Below, piece after piece: positions 56,725 to 64,000 of a stretch of 64,000 bases of DNA. The notes under the pieces are model-generated. The model was not told the origin of the DNA and did not search any database. It was given only the letters and a program-made list of their open reading frames with translations. The first letter of the stretch is position 1; every line of letters begins with the position of its first letter. Made by a program: the position numbers and the translations under genes. Source of the DNA: Arthrobacter sp. E3 (lineage in GTDB: Bacteria > Actinomycetota > Actinomycetes > Actinomycetales > Micrococcaceae). The stretch lies in assembly GCF_017353415.1 (NCBI RefSeq), contig NZ_JAFMPX010000009.1:35893-99892 (forward strand), in the 5' to 3' direction.

Positions 56725-57641
56725 AAACCCGCATCAGCTGGGCGCAGCTCCCGCCGTCGGTGCGCGCGGGAGTGGAACGCATCCTGGGTGAAACCGTCGT
56801 CACGGCACAATCGCAGACCGGCGGCTTTTCCCCGGGCTCGGCGGACAGGGTGGTGCTTGCCTCGGGCCGCCGGGCTTTTGTGAAGGCGGTCAGCGCCGAG
56901 AGCAATGCGACCTCACCCGTGCTGCACCGCCGCGAGGCCGCCGCCGCCAAGGCACTGCCGCCGGGCATCCCGGCCCCGAAATTCCTCGGCATGTACGACG
57001 ACGGCACCTGGGTTGCGCTGGTCCTGGACGATGTGTCCGGCACGCATCCGCGGGAACCATGGCAGGAATCTGAACTCCTGCAGGTGCTTGACAGGTTGGC
57101 GGATATTGGTTGCGTGGAGTTGCCTGCCGATGTGCCGCTGCCGCAGTATGAGGACTCGCTGCGGGGTGCCTTCCGGGGCTGGGAAAAGCTGGCATCCCGC
57201 CCTATGGCCGGGATGCCGGCCTGGGAAGCGGAGCATCTGGGCTTGTTGGCCGGGCTGGCCAAAGAAGGCGTGGAAGCCCTGGCCGGAGGATCGCTGGTCC
57301 ACGGGGACCTGCGCACCGACAACATTATGCTGACCGACAGCGGGCCGGTGCTGCTCGACTGGCCGTGGGCTGCGGTGGGTGCGCCGTGGGCCGACGCGCT
57401 CAGCGTGCTGATCAATGCCACGACGCTGGACCCCTTGTCTGGTTGGGACCACGTTCTGAAGGAGCACCGCGTTTTTGCCGCTGCGTCGGACGCTGGAGTC
57501 ACTGGTGTCCTGGCTGGTTGGGCGGGCTACTACCTGGACATGTCGCGCCGGCCGGCACCGCCGGGCATCCCCACGCTGCGGGCCTTCCAAGCCCGGCAGG
57601 CGGAAGTGATTACCGGCTGGCTGCGGAAGCGACTGTCCTGA
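56721..57641 (+). CDS. Aminoglycoside phosphotransferase-family (APH/ChoK) kinase-like protein
   Basis: The 306-residue protein has the APH fold. The Brenner motif is LVHGDLRTDNIML (~193-205) with catalytic Asp and metal-binding Asn, and the DFG equivalent is LLDWPWAAVG (~213). The N-lobe Lys is in RAFVKAVSAES. APH-fold proteins phosphorylate small molecules such as antibiotics, choline or sugars, and this one is too general to call resistance. Its start overlaps the PP2C-like stop, and its 3' end overlaps the convergent FGE gene by 32 bp. Confidence 0.82.
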   Translation: MKTRISWAQLPPSVRAGVERILGETVVTAQSQTGGFSPGSADRVVLASGRRAFVKAVSAESNATSPVLHRREAAAAKALPPGIPAPKFLGMYDDGTWVALVLDDVSGTHPREPWQESELLQVLDRLADIGCVELPADVPLPQYEDSLRGAFRGWEKLASRPMAGMPAWEAEHLGLLAGLAKEGVEALAGGSLVHGDLRTDNIMLTDSGPVLLDWPWAAVGAPWADALSVLINATTLDPLSGWDHVLKEHRVFAAASDAGVTGVLAGWAGYYLDMSRRPAPPGIPTLRAFQARQAEVITGWLRKRLS

Positions 57642-58635
57642 AGCCCAGATTGCCGCTGGCCGAATCAGGGGTGTTGGAACTGCGTGCGGCAAGCCGGTAA
57701 CGGTTGCAGTAGGAGTCGTGGCACAGGTAGGAGCCCCCGCGCATCACCCTGCCGCGGCCAACGGTTGGCCCGGGCGGATCCTCCACGGTCCCCTTGGCCA
57801 GGCAGCTCTTGTAGTACTTGGGCAGGAACCAGTCCGAGCACCATTCCCAGACGTTTCCGCTGGTTTGGTACAGCCCGTAGCCATTGGGTTCAAAACTCTT
57901 TACGGGAGCCGTCGTCAGGAACCCGTCCTCGCACGTGTTGAGGGTGGGGAAGGTGCCCTGCCAAATGTTGCAGTGGTGCACCGTGCCGCCAGTGTCATCG
58001 GTGCCGTGGAGTTCTCCGCCCCACGGGTAGCGCGACTGCACCAGCCCGCCCCGGGCTGCGAACTCCCACTGCGCCTCCGTGGGCAATGCCCGGCCGGCCC
58101 ACGCACAGTAGGCCAGGGCATCGGTGTGTGAAACCTGCGTCACGGGATGGTCGGGGATTTCCTGCCATGAGGAGAGCGGTCCGGCCGGGTGGGCCCAGTC
58201 AGCGCCGCGAACGTTCAGCCACCACGGCGTTCCGGCTGCCGTGCCGAGGATGTCGTCCTTGTCCGCCAGCACAGCCAAGTGGAAGACGGCGGACGTTCCA
58301 TACAGCTCCGATTCGGTGCGGTAGCCGGTGGCCTGCACGAACGCGGCGAAGGCTGCGTTACTGACGGCCGTGGCATCGATGCTGAACTCAGACACTGTCA
58401 CTTCGTGGACGGGCGTTTCGCCGTCGGACGGGTAACCCTCATCAAAGGGGTCACCCATGAGGAAACTGCCTCCGGGAATCAGCACGTCGGTGTGCAACAC
58501 TGCGCTGTGCAAGGCTGCGTTCTGCGATCCTGCCCCCGACGTGGTCGGCGGAACAGTGAGCGAGAACGACTGCTGGTCTGCGGGGGAGTGGTCTTCGTGG
58601 CCGGACCGGCCCGAGGGGCTGCAACAACTGGACAT
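57610..58635 (-). CDS. Formylglycine-generating enzyme
   Basis: This 341-residue SUMF1-type enzyme converts a Cys in a CxPxR motif of sulfatases to formylglycine, using copper and oxygen. Both active-site Cys are present in GGSYLCHDSYCNRYR (C-x4-C), which separates true FGE from EgtB or PvdO relatives. Other family features are IPGGSFLMGD, LPTEAQWEFAARGG and SGNVWEWCSDW. The N-terminus MSSCCSPSG with adjacent Cys is typical of actinobacterial FGE. The frame extends to 58740, but the ATG at 58635 is the conserved start. No sulfatase gene is in the window, so the client lies elsewhere. Confidence 0.9.
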   Translation of the reverse strand: MSSCCSPSGRSGHEDHSPADQQSFSLTVPPTTSGAGSQNAALHSAVLHTDVLIPGGSFLMGDPFDEGYPSDGETPVHEVTVSEFSIDATAVSNAAFAAFVQATGYRTESELYGTSAVFHLAVLADKDDILGTAAGTPWWLNVRGADWAHPAGPLSSWQEIPDHPVTQVSHTDALAYCAWAGRALPTEAQWEFAARGGLVQSRYPWGGELHGTDDTGGTVHHCNIWQGTFPTLNTCEDGFLTTAPVKSFEPNGYGLYQTSGNVWEWCSDWFLPKYYKSCLAKGTVEDPPGPTVGRGRVMRGGSYLCHDSYCNRYRLAARSSNTPDSASGNLGFRTVASAASR

Positions 58636-58738
58636 GTGCTCACTTTGTTCACAACGGAGGACGGAGGTGTTCTCCACCAGTCTATGCAATGCGGCTCCAG
58701 CTAATGCGGCGGGACCGTTGTTGTGCCAGCATGGCCCC

Positions 58739-59830
58739 ATGGACTACGACGTGTTGATCATTGGCGGCGGTATCGCCGGACTGTCACTGGCATGGCGGCT
58801 CGCACCACAACTCTCGGTGGTGGTTGTGGAAGCAGAATCAACGCTGGCGTTCCACAGCTCCAGCCGCTCGGCACGGCAGATGCAGCCCAGCTACGGCCCA
58901 GCACCCATCCAGGAACTGACCATGCGCACCTTGGAGTTCGTGGAACAGATGTCGGCTGGGCTTCCCGCCCCGATCCTGGTTCCGCGGCCGCTGCTCACCC
59001 TCGGCACGCAGAATGACGTGGCGGCGCTGGTGGCCCGGAACGCACACCTTGTGCCACTCAGCCACGCCGAAACCATGGAACGCAGCCCCGATCTGCACCC
59101 CGGAGCATTCGAGGCGGCGGCCTTGGACAGCACGGCCATGGAAGTGGACGTTCCATCTCTGATCGAGTTTTATCGCAGCCAGGCCGTGGCAGCAGGGGCA
59201 CTGGTGCTGACGAATTCCCGGGTGGGCTCAGTCGTTCCGCACGGCAGTGCCGGGTTTTCCGTGACGGCGGGGGAGCGCTGCCTCACGGCCGGTGTGGTGG
59301 TCAACGCGGCGGGCGCCTGGGCCGACACCGTGGCGCAGCTGGGCGGGGTGCGTTCCCGCGGGTTGGTGCCGCACAGGCGCAGCGCCGCGATCGTGTCCAC
59401 CGAACATGCTGTCAACCCTGCCGGGCCCATGGTGCAGCCAACCGATGAATCGTATTACTTCCGCCCCGACGGCCCGCACCTGCTGATTTCCCCGTGCGAG
59501 TCGATCCCTGCCGAGCCGGGGGACGCGCAGGTGGTGGATGCGGACATCAGCGAACTCATCTCCCGCATTGGCGCCGTCACCACGTTGGGGATCACCGGCG
59601 TCGTACGCGCTTGGACGGGGCTGCGCACACACCCGGTCGACGGCCTGCCCGTGGTGGGGTTTGACGCCGACGTGCCCAATTTCTTCTGGCTGGCCGGGCA
59701 GGGCGGCTACGGCATTCAAACGTCCGCCGCGCTCGCGGGCTTGGCTGCCGCACTCATCACGGGCACGCTCACGGACGACGACGGGGCGCTGGCTGCCGCG
59801 CTCAGCCCCCAACGTGCGGGGCTGGGCTGA
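58739..59830 (+). CDS. FAD-dependent oxidoreductase (D-amino acid oxidase-like)
   Basis: The 363-residue flavoprotein belongs to the DAO/glycine oxidase superfamily. The dinucleotide motif YDVLIIGGGIAGLSLAWRL is at the N-terminus with VVVVEAE at the end of the second strand. The second FAD contact region is VVVNAAGAWADTVAQLGG (~185), and the C-terminal motif is WTGLRTHPVDGLPVVGFD plus WLAGQGGYGIQTSAALAG. It oxidises an amine or amino acid; the substrate is unknown. The start is ATG 58739. Upstream sequence in frame overlaps the opposite FGE gene and is not conserved. No ribosome site is evident, so the message may be leaderless. Confidence 0.85.
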   Translation: MDYDVLIIGGGIAGLSLAWRLAPQLSVVVVEAESTLAFHSSSRSARQMQPSYGPAPIQELTMRTLEFVEQMSAGLPAPILVPRPLLTLGTQNDVAALVARNAHLVPLSHAETMERSPDLHPGAFEAAALDSTAMEVDVPSLIEFYRSQAVAAGALVLTNSRVGSVVPHGSAGFSVTAGERCLTAGVVVNAAGAWADTVAQLGGVRSRGLVPHRRSAAIVSTEHAVNPAGPMVQPTDESYYFRPDGPHLLISPCESIPAEPGDAQVVDADISELISRIGAVTTLGITGVVRAWTGLRTHPVDGLPVVGFDADVPNFFWLAGQGGYGIQTSAALAGLAAALITGTLTDDDGALAAALSPQRAGLG

Positions 59831-59972
59831 CACCGGGGGCTGACCGGATCTCGCGAGACTTGTGACTGACCAGCTGGGGGCGGCGCCGACCTCCAGATTT
59901 CAGCCGACAAAGTCGATCCCATTGTCAGCAGGCGGGACTATCGTGGAAGGTGCGGAACAAGGAGTGATTGCC

Positions 59973-60689
59973 ATGATCGTTGCAGGAAAGGTCGCGCTCG
60001 TGTCGGGTGCTTCAAGTGGCATTGGAATGGCGCTGGTCCGGATGCTGGCGCAGAAGGGTGCGCGAGTGGCGCTGGCCGCCAGAACGGGAACCGTACTCGA
60101 GACCCTGGCCGGTGAGCTGGGCGGTGCTCTGGCCCTGGAAACGGACATGCGCGACGCAGATGCCGTGCGCCGTATGGTGATGGAAACCCACCGACATTTT
60201 GGGCACATCGATGTCCTCGTCAACAATGCCGGTCGCGCCATGCACGGACCCCTCATGGATGCCGACCTTGATGAGTACCGGGACCTGCTCAACCTCAACG
60301 TTGTGGGGGCGCTGCAGGCCATGCAGCTTGCTGCCCCGCTGATGCGTGAGCACGGCGGTGGGGTCATCGTGAACGTCAGCTCCGGCACCACGCTGCGGAC
60401 GTTGCCGGGAGTCGGCCCGTATTCCTCCAGTAAGCATGCGCTGAACAACCTCAGTCAGGTAGCCCGTGCTGAACTGGCGCCGGACAACATCCGGGTCTGT
60501 CTTGTCTATCCCTTTATCACCGATACAAACTTTGGCGGGGGCCGGGTCGGTCATACGAGCCGTTCTGGGATGGTTCCGGACACCGCCGAGTACGCTGCAG
60601 GGCTTGTGCTAGAGGCCATTGAGACGGAAAATGCGGAAACCTTCGCGGCGAAGACCGGCGGCTGGCGCACGGACCGCCCGATCGCCTAG
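59973..60689 (+). CDS. Short-chain dehydrogenase/reductase
   Basis: The 238-residue classical SDR has the cofactor motif VSGASSGIG (~10-18), NNAG (~84), catalytic Ser in NVSSGT and YSSSK (Tyr/Lys, ~151-155). AAGGAG lies 8 nt before the ATG at 59973. The product of the family is oxidation or reduction of alcohol/keto groups with NAD(P). The stop shares the palindromic CTAG with the stop of the convergent ACT-domain gene, a 4-bp overlap of their ends. Substrate unknown. Confidence 0.88.
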   Translation: MIVAGKVALVSGASSGIGMALVRMLAQKGARVALAARTGTVLETLAGELGGALALETDMRDADAVRRMVMETHRHFGHIDVLVNNAGRAMHGPLMDADLDEYRDLLNLNVVGALQAMQLAAPLMREHGGGVIVNVSSGTTLRTLPGVGPYSSSKHALNNLSQVARAELAPDNIRVCLVYPFITDTNFGGGRVGHTSRSGMVPDTAEYAAGLVLEAIETENAETFAAKTGGWRTDRPIA

Positions 60690-61075
60690 CCCCGTAACCC
60701 GTGCAGCACGCTAATGGCGCGCTCGCGGTCCGGCGCGGCGACCAGAACATGGTCGTGGTAAAAACCGGCTAAGACGTTGGCGCTGATGCCTGCCTGGCCA
60801 AGGGCTTGTGAGAACGCAGCGGTGAGGCCGACTGCTTCCAGGGAGGAATGGACGGACAAAGTCAGCCACGCTGCAACGTAGTCGTAGTCCACGTTGAGGG
60901 AATCAGCGTCGGACCGGAGTAGAACGGCCGTCAGCCCTTCCATTTCAGTGATGGTGGCCTTGGCCAGGCGGATGGCAGGATGATCGGCCGGGAGGCTTGC
61001 GTACACATACTCTTCCGGAAGTGACACCACTTCCAGCGTGCGCAGCATTGCGGCCACATCTGTCGATCCAGTCAT
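60686..61075 (-). CDS. ACT domain-containing protein
   Basis: This ~129-residue stand-alone protein is made of two small ACT-like halves. The recognisable segments are EYVYASLPADHPAIRLAKATITEMEGLTAVL and the VGLTAAFSQALGQAGISANVLAGFYHDHVLV motif, which is the ACT regulatory fold that binds amino acids. It matches the DUF2241/ACT_7-type family. The start is ATG 61075 or a GTG at 61084; no strong ribosome site separates them. It is near an amino acid exporter gene on the same strand (59 bp upstream), which might hint at a shared theme but is not proof. Confidence 0.78.
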   Translation of the reverse strand: MTGSTDVAAMLRTLEVVSLPEEYVYASLPADHPAIRLAKATITEMEGLTAVLLRSDADSLNVDYDYVAAWLTLSVHSSLEAVGLTAAFSQALGQAGISANVLAGFYHDHVLVAAPDRERAISVLHGLRG

Positions 61076-61133
61076 GTCCAACACCGTTTCCGTGAGGTTG
61101 TCAGTTTGCCATCATCAAGCGGTCGGCGCGTTT

Positions 61134-61787
61134 CTAACTCGCGGCTCCGGAGGCCACGACGCCGGCGCCCAAAACAGCAAGAATGGAGCTGCTGATGCGT
61201 TCAATGATCCTGTTGACCTTGGGCTTCTTCAACCACTTCATGGTCTTGTACGCCACCATGGCGATGACCACCAGATAGAGGAAGCCGATGATGGCCAGCG
61301 TCAGGCCCAAGATCATGGCCATGCCCAGGGTGTTGCCGCCTGGCGGGATGAACTGGGGCACCACGGCCAGGTAGAACAAGCCGACCTTGGGGTTCAACAG
61401 TGTGGACAGTGCACCGGCGCCGAAGGCTCCGCGGTGGCTGAACGTGAGTGGCGCGTGGCCGGAGGAGCCATCGACGACGCCGGCCTTGCGGGCTTTGCGT
61501 GCCTTGATCAGCGCAGAAACACCCAAGTACATCAGGTACAACCCGCCAGCAATCTTCACGAGCCTGAACACTTCAGCTGACTGCTCCAACAGGGCGGCCA
61601 AACCAAAGCCAACCAAGGCTCCCCACATCACTGCACCGAGCCCGCACCCAGCAGCAGCGGCAATGCCAGCGCTGGCCCGGTTCAAGGAAATCCGCAGGAT
61701 CAAGAAAGTGTCGGGCCCGGGGATCAATGCCAGCATTAGGCACAGCCCAGCAAAGCCCAGAAGGGAAACAAAGGTCATAGTCACCAT
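61134..61787 (-). CDS. LysE/RhtB-family amino acid exporter
   Basis: The 217-residue membrane protein has six hydrophobic segments and the family motif LALIPGPDTFLILRISLNRASAGIAAAAGCGLGA near the N-terminus (helix 1-2), plus ALSTLLNPKVGLFYLAVVPQFI in the middle. LysE/RhtB exporters expel amino acids such as lysine, threonine or homoserine to avoid toxicity. The start could be ATG 61787 or ATG 61778; GGCGGAG lies better for the second. Substrate is not determined. Confidence 0.88.
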   Translation of the reverse strand: MVTMTFVSLLGFAGLCLMLALIPGPDTFLILRISLNRASAGIAAAAGCGLGAVMWGALVGFGLAALLEQSAEVFRLVKIAGGLYLMYLGVSALIKARKARKAGVVDGSSGHAPLTFSHRGAFGAGALSTLLNPKVGLFYLAVVPQFIPPGGNTLGMAMILGLTLAIIGFLYLVVIAMVAYKTMKWLKKPKVNRIIERISSSILAVLGAGVVASGAAS

Positions 61788-61817
61788 TCTCCGCCCTCAA
61801 GGTTCACCCCAGCAACC

Positions 61818-61841
61818 ACACGGGTACACGGGTACACGGGT
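61818..61841. repeat. Three tandem 8-bp repeats
   Basis: ACACGGGT three times in a row (61818-61841), then a degraded fourth unit, in the gap between the divergent lysE and hutI genes. Confidence 0.7.
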
Positions 61842-61938
61842 ACAAGGGCATACCGACCGCCCGGCCGTGTCTGCCCAGCCGGACACCTGGCCCGCACGCG
61901 GGCACCCGCCGCGGCAGCCGCCGTCGTACGCTTGGGGC

Positions 61939-63162
61939 ATGAGCGAACTGATCGAGAACATTGGTGAACTGATGAGTCAGGACGCGGAGGTTGGCACGCT
62001 GGCCAATGCGGCGCTGGTGGTGGAGGGGGAGCGGATTGCGTGGATCGGCTCCAGCGCCAAGGCCCCGGCCGCCGACACCCGCACCGACGCGCAGGGCCGT
62101 GCCGTGCTGCCCGGCTGGGTGGATTCACACACGCACCTGATCTTCGCGGGAGACAGGACGGCGGAGTTTGAGGCGCGCATGGCGGGGGAGAGCTACAGCG
62201 CGGGCGGCATCGCCGTGTCCGTGGAGGCCACCCGCGCCGCCAGCGACTACGACCTCACGCGGATGGGGCTGGGCCGCGTGGCAGAGGCTCTCTCGCAGGG
62301 CACCACGTTCCTGGAGACGAAAACCGGCTACGGACTGGACGTGGAGCATGAACGGCGTAGCGCCCGGATCGCCTCGACCGTCGCCGATGCGGTCACGTTC
62401 CTGGGCGCGCACCTTGTTCCGGCCGGCATCGACGCGGACAGCTACACGGATCTTGTCTGCACCGACATGCTCGCCGCCGTGCTGCCCTATGTGCAGTGGG
62501 CGGACGTGTTTTGCGAGCGTGGCGCCTTCACCGCGGAGCAGTCCCGCAAGGTGTTGGAGGCCTGCCGTGCCGCTGGGTTGGGGCTGCGCGTGCACGGCAA
62601 CCAGCTGGGGCACGGCGAAGGGGTGGCGCTGGCCGTGGAGTTTGGGGCGGCCAGCGTTGACCACGTGAACTTTTTGACGGACGACGACGTGTCCCGCCTT
62701 GCGCAGTCATGGTCGGGCTGGGATGGGGATGCCAACGCGGGGCGTGGTGGAGGGACACGTGGGACTGTCGCCACCGTTCTGCCAGCGTGTGACCTATCCA
62801 CTCGGGCGCCTCTGGCACCTGCCCGGGCGCTGCTCGATGCCGGGGTGCCGGTGGCCATTGCATCGAATTGCAATCCAGGCACGTCTTACACCTCCTCCAT
62901 GGCGTTTTGCGTGACGACCGCCGTGCTGCAGATGGGGCTCAGCGTGCACGAGGCCGTGCGGGCCGCCACCTTTGGAGGCGCGCTGGCCCTGGGGCGTGAA
63001 ACAGGAGTTGACGCTGACGGTCAGCGTGCTGTTGGTTCGCTGGCCGTTGGCCATCGTGCCGACCTGCACATGCTCAAGGCGCCTTCGGCCACACACTTGG
63101 CGTACCGTCCTGGGATTCCGTTGACGGCCGGGGTGTGGAGGGCCGGGAAACGCAAGGTCTAG
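61939..63162 (+). CDS. hutI: Imidazolonepropionase
   Basis: This 407-residue amidohydrolase opens imidazolone propionate to formimino-glutamate in histidine breakdown. Metal ligands are in WVDSHTHLIFAG (His-x-His, ~59), GNQLGHGEG preceded by RVHG, and VDHVNFL. The substrate-Arg-like region GESYSAGGI and GTTFLETKTGYGLD are present. The last metal-side motif reads SNCNPGT where the Bacillus type has SDFNPG, so the Asp is Asn here. The frame is open upstream over the divergent lysE gene but is not conserved; ATG 61939 is the start. Other hut genes are not in the window. Confidence 0.9.
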   Translation: MSELIENIGELMSQDAEVGTLANAALVVEGERIAWIGSSAKAPAADTRTDAQGRAVLPGWVDSHTHLIFAGDRTAEFEARMAGESYSAGGIAVSVEATRAASDYDLTRMGLGRVAEALSQGTTFLETKTGYGLDVEHERRSARIASTVADAVTFLGAHLVPAGIDADSYTDLVCTDMLAAVLPYVQWADVFCERGAFTAEQSRKVLEACRAAGLGLRVHGNQLGHGEGVALAVEFGAASVDHVNFLTDDDVSRLAQSWSGWDGDANAGRGGGTRGTVATVLPACDLSTRAPLAPARALLDAGVPVAIASNCNPGTSYTSSMAFCVTTAVLQMGLSVHEAVRAATFGGALALGRETGVDADGQRAVGSLAVGHRADLHMLKAPSATHLAYRPGIPLTAGVWRAGKRKV

Positions 63163-63359
63163 CCCCGAATCTGGATGTTTCCGGCGGCGTTTCACAGCTG
63201 ATTGATAGCTTGCGAACAGTTCCGGCAAATCAGCAGCGCGCACGGTTGAAGTGAGTCGGTAGTGCATGCCGGAAATCCAATGGTGCCGCTCCGGCGTCCA
63301 CCGAAGGGAATACATATAGCTATCAAAAAAAGACGGCACTCGGCACTTCCGCTGCGGCC

Positions 63360-63854
63360 TTGGCACTGGTTGCGGGACTGGGCGTGGCCGGAGTAGCTTC
63401 TGCTGCGGATTCAACGACCAGTACCCCGTCGGCAACCACGGGTGCCGCCCAGTCAGCTCCGGCTGAACACGGCGGTCAGGGTGGGCACAGAGGTGGGGCT
63501 GGAGACCTGGCCTCGGGTTTGGCCCAGAAGCTGGGAGTCGATGAAAGCAAAATCAGCGATGCCTTGAAGTCGTTGAGGAAGGCCAACAAGTCGGCTGCGC
63601 GGCCCGCAGACGGCACAAAGCCGGACCGTGCACAGCAGGATGCGGCTCTGGCCAAGTCCTTGGCTGGCTCGCTGGGCATCGACGAGTCCAAGGTCACCGC
63701 GGCGTTGAGTGAACTCCGCGCAGCGAACCAAAGCAATCTGGCAGCGGCCCTGACCGCAAAGCTGGATGCGGCCGTCAAGGCCGGGACGCTGACCCAGGCT
63801 GAAGCCGATGCCGTCACCAAAGCAGTCGAGAAGGGAGTGATTGGCGGGCGCTAG
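63360..63854 (+). CDS. Small secreted helical-repeat protein with damaged start
   Basis: The frame encodes a signal-peptide core (ALALVAGLGVAGVASA), a Ser/Thr/Gly linker, and two similar helical units (LAQKLGVDESKISDALKSLRKAN and LAGSLGIDESKVTAALSELRAAN) ending in a short helix pair. Function is unknown. The in-frame TTG at 63360 falls inside the signal sequence and has no ribosome site. The natural beginning appears to be at 63316, just after GAAGGGAA (63303-63310), where a codon ATA stands in place of ATG. Reading from it needs one more base in the run of seven A (63325-63331) to reach this frame (MAIKKKTALGTS). The gene may be inactive in this strain, or the sequence may be wrong. Confidence 0.6.
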   Translation: MALVAGLGVAGVASAADSTTSTPSATTGAAQSAPAEHGGQGGHRGGAGDLASGLAQKLGVDESKISDALKSLRKANKSAARPADGTKPDRAQQDAALAKSLAGSLGIDESKVTAALSELRAANQSNLAAALTAKLDAAVKAGTLTQAEADAVTKAVEKGVIGGR

Positions 63855-63943
63855 GCAGAACGAGCAGCCCTGCAGTCAACTGTGTGAGGTGCGCGAGTCC
63901 GTGAGGTTTAGCGGCGTGCCAAACTGACCGGACTTGAGTCGAC

Positions 63944-64000
63944 GGCGTGCCATGCTGGCGACGGCTTGTGAAATTTCACGGCCCGCCGCCAGCATGGCAC
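63944..64000. repeat. Long palindromic intergenic repeat, copy 2 (cut by window end)
   Basis: GGCGTGCCATGCTGGCGACGG (63944-63964) and CCGCCGCCAGCATGGCAC (63983-64000) frame the same GTGAAATTTCAC centre as the copy at 52272-52347. An isolated piece of the terminus (GGCGTGCC) is also at 63913-63920. The 146 bp between 63855 and 64000 holds no gene. Confidence 0.85.

Noticed and set aside
56721..57641. Calling the APH-fold gene an antibiotic resistance gene
   Set aside because: The fold is shared by many small-molecule kinases, and nothing in sequence or context indicates an aminoglycoside substrate.
58457..58738. N-terminal extension of the FAD oxidoreductase
   Set aside because: It overlaps the opposite FGE gene, and the dinucleotide motif begins right after the ATG at 58739.
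61387..61938. N-terminal extension of HutI
   Set aside because: It lies across the lysE gene on the other strand and the tandem ACACGGGT repeats; homologous sequence begins at 61939.

Overview
The window is high-GC DNA from an actinobacterium, most likely a member of the Micrococcaceae close to Arthrobacter. This rests on overall gene content and protein style: GatCAB, an NAD-dependent ligase with a long helix-hairpin-helix insert, an oligosaccharide ABC transporter without its own ATPase, and a formylglycine-generating enzyme with a Cys-rich N-terminus. It is inference from protein families, not from a marker gene. No rRNA, tRNA, CRISPR array or insertion sequence was found.

Positions 1-514 hold the end of a class III nucleotide cyclase gene. 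Positions 569-30763 form one long, mostly translationally coupled surface and secretion locus on the + strand. It holds two tandem giant exported Ig-like/Fn3 proteins, a MoxR ATPase, a DUF58 protein, a membrane protein with a transglutaminase-like domain that has lost catalytic residues, an RDD membrane protein with a C-terminal FHA domain (now split by a one-base frameshift), a PP2C phosphatase, a zinc-ribbon/FHA protein, a membrane Ser/Thr kinase, a degenerate-FHA protein, an FHA-containing EssC/EccC-type ATPase and a WXG100 protein, closed by a strong intrinsic terminator. The kinase-Fn3-AAA-DUF58-transglutaminase core resembles the PFNA cluster described in bifidobacteria. Here it is joined to a stripped-down type VII-like secretion pair without EccB, EccD, EccE or mycosin. 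The likely logic is that kinase and phosphatase set the phosphorylation state of several proteins, FHA domains read it, and export or assembly of the surface fibres and the WXG100 protein follows.

Positions 30800-45896 are mixed housekeeping and accessory genes: ligA, an inositol monophosphatase-family gene, a DUF559-type nuclease-fold protein flanked by short CTGCAG-centred repeats, a decayed CoA-transferase gene, an APC permease, an S53 peptidase, an acetyltransferase, an LssY_C membrane protein and gatCAB with a textbook terminator.

Positions 45980-52253 are a carbohydrate uptake unit with a readable promoter and operator: two permeases, a Tat lipoprotein binding protein, a LacI regulator and a Gfo/Idh/MocA oxidoreductase. 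Positions 52368-55733 hold a LysR regulator divergent from tdh-kbl (threonine catabolism). The tdh promoter carries a site very like the one before the transporter. The remainder has a PP2C/aminoglycoside-phosphotransferase-like pair, a formylglycine-generating enzyme, a D-amino-acid-oxidase-type flavoprotein, an SDR, an ACT protein, a LysE exporter, hutI and a small secreted protein with a damaged start. A long palindromic intergenic element occurs twice, at 52272-52347 and at the window edge.

Three genes (RDD-FHA, CoA-transferase, small secreted protein) each appear to lack one base in a homopolymer run. Either the strain carries real mutations or the assembly has homopolymer errors, so these three breaks should be read with caution.
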